A stretch of DNA of 64,000 bases from Patagioenas fasciata (taxonomy: Eukaryota; Chordata; Aves; Columbiformes; Columbidae). How positions within the stretch are numbered: position 1 is the first letter of the stretch; the number at the start of each line of letters is the position of its first letter. Of the stretch, positions 62,351 through 64,000 are shown in pieces. The DNA lies in assembly GCF_037038585.1 (NCBI RefSeq), contig NC_092520.1:1331001-1395000 (forward strand), read 5' to 3'. The notes below the pieces were generated by a model, which searched no databases, was not told where the DNA came from, and saw nothing but the letters and a program-made list of their open reading frames with translations. The position numbers were made by a program, and so were the translations under genes.

Positions 62351-62512
62351 GGACCATCTGTCCTCGCTGCTCCTGTGCGGCTGGTGACGGGACAGGCACC
62401 TCGTGTGGAATCCAGAGCATCCCGCCTCCCTCTTCCCGGATCAATACCTGCAGGGGCCTCCATCTCCCCGCCGAGAGCAGCGACGCGCCGGGCTCCAGGC
62501 TGCTGCGGCAAG
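62351..62512 (+). other. Upstream exon of ZNF-E (162 nt)
   Basis: Acceptor GTGCTTGCAG, donor GGCAAG/GTGGGG, 162 nt, open in phase 0 and ending APGCCGK, which would be followed directly by the KRAB ATG. An in-frame MKMLCLQG precedes the acceptor. 5' UTR exon or N-terminal extension. Confidence 0.65.
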
Positions 62513-63126
62513 GTGGGGGTCAGGCACGGCCCCGGCTCTGGGGACACCATGGGCTGGGATTGCCGTGCTTGGTTCCATGGTGCAGCAGCTGCAAAACACC
62601 CGCGGAACCAGCCAGGGTGACAGTCCAGTTGGTGTGAGGCGGTGTGGGAGAGCCGTGCTTTGAGACCCGGTGCGGTGCAGGGTGCTCCCATTCCTGCCTG
62701 CTGAGCCGCACCACAAACAGGGCCAGGCCATGTGTCACGGTGCTGTGCCCAGGCCCAGAGAGTGATGTGGCTTGTGGTGCGATGGGGAGACAGGGCACAG
62801 TCTTAGCTGCGCTGGCATAGGTCCCTAATCTGGCATAGGCAGAGGAAACCTGCCTGGGGGCCTCTAAGCTTTGTCCCTCACCCAGCACAGCTGGTGGGGT
62901 GGCCCTCCATACAGGGTGGGGGAGGGCCACTTGCAGCAAGTCTGAGCGAGTCACAAGTGCTGTGGTGACCTTGCTGTGCCATCCAGCTGTGCCACCGCCT
63001 CCCCTTTGCCCTCACCCTTCCTGTTCATGGGATGCTCCAAGATCTCCCTGGCACTGCCAGGGCCCCGGTGCCAGTGGCAGGATTTTGGCAGAAGTGGCTT
63101 AGCAAATGTGTGGTTCAATGTGCTGA

Positions 63127-64000
<874 letters not shown>

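Overview
This is avian genomic DNA, very probably nuclear. CR1 LINE tails ending in ATTCTRTG-type repeats occur throughout, together with LTRs that begin TGTCCTGGTTT, an endogenous retrovirus primed by tRNA-Trp, and spliced vertebrate immune and KRAB zinc-finger genes. The species cannot be fixed from the sequence.

Region 1 (about 1-15,800) is GC-rich and gene-bearing. It holds the last five coding exons of RNF121 (+), a complete small immunoglobulin-domain gene best read as IL18BP (+, 154 residues), and a complete GPI-anchored mono-ADP-ribosyltransferase (-, 302 residues). The order RNF121-IL18BP-ART matches the mammalian ART2 neighbourhood. CR1 copies fill the introns and spacers.

Region 2 (about 15,900-53,200) is AT-rich, packed with LTR and CR1 elements, and carries a tandem cluster of KRAB-C2H2 zinc-finger loci, all on the minus strand. 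ZNF-A, ZNF-B and ZNF-C have intact three-exon reading frames of 627, 459 and 650 codons; ZNF-D is frameshifted. There are also a decapitated 3' stub (38,345), an orphan copy of the 162-nt 5' exon (18,224) and an inverted intron piece (36,150). In all five loci that keep a 3' end, the zinc-finger exon lies about 50-60 bp from the start of a same-strand LTR, so the LTR probably supplies the 3' UTR. In ZNF-C the stop codon itself lies inside the LTR.

Region 3 (about 54,155-59,983) is a nearly complete but env-less endogenous retrovirus. It has two 336-bp LTRs differing at five sites, a 6-bp target duplication, a tRNA-Trp primer site, a truncated gag, a protease remnant and an open RT-RNase H-integrase frame.

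Region 4 (about 60,900-64,000) is the 5' half of a fifth zinc-finger gene, ZNF-E (+). Its CpG-island promoter is almost identical to those of ZNF-A and ZNF-C but inverted relative to them. Its finger exon lies beyond the window.

The zinc-finger genes are presumably transposon or chromatin repressors of the KRAB class. They are embedded in, and structurally joined to, the kind of elements such genes usually target. Homology statements come from reading the sequence and from family knowledge; no alignment or search was run.
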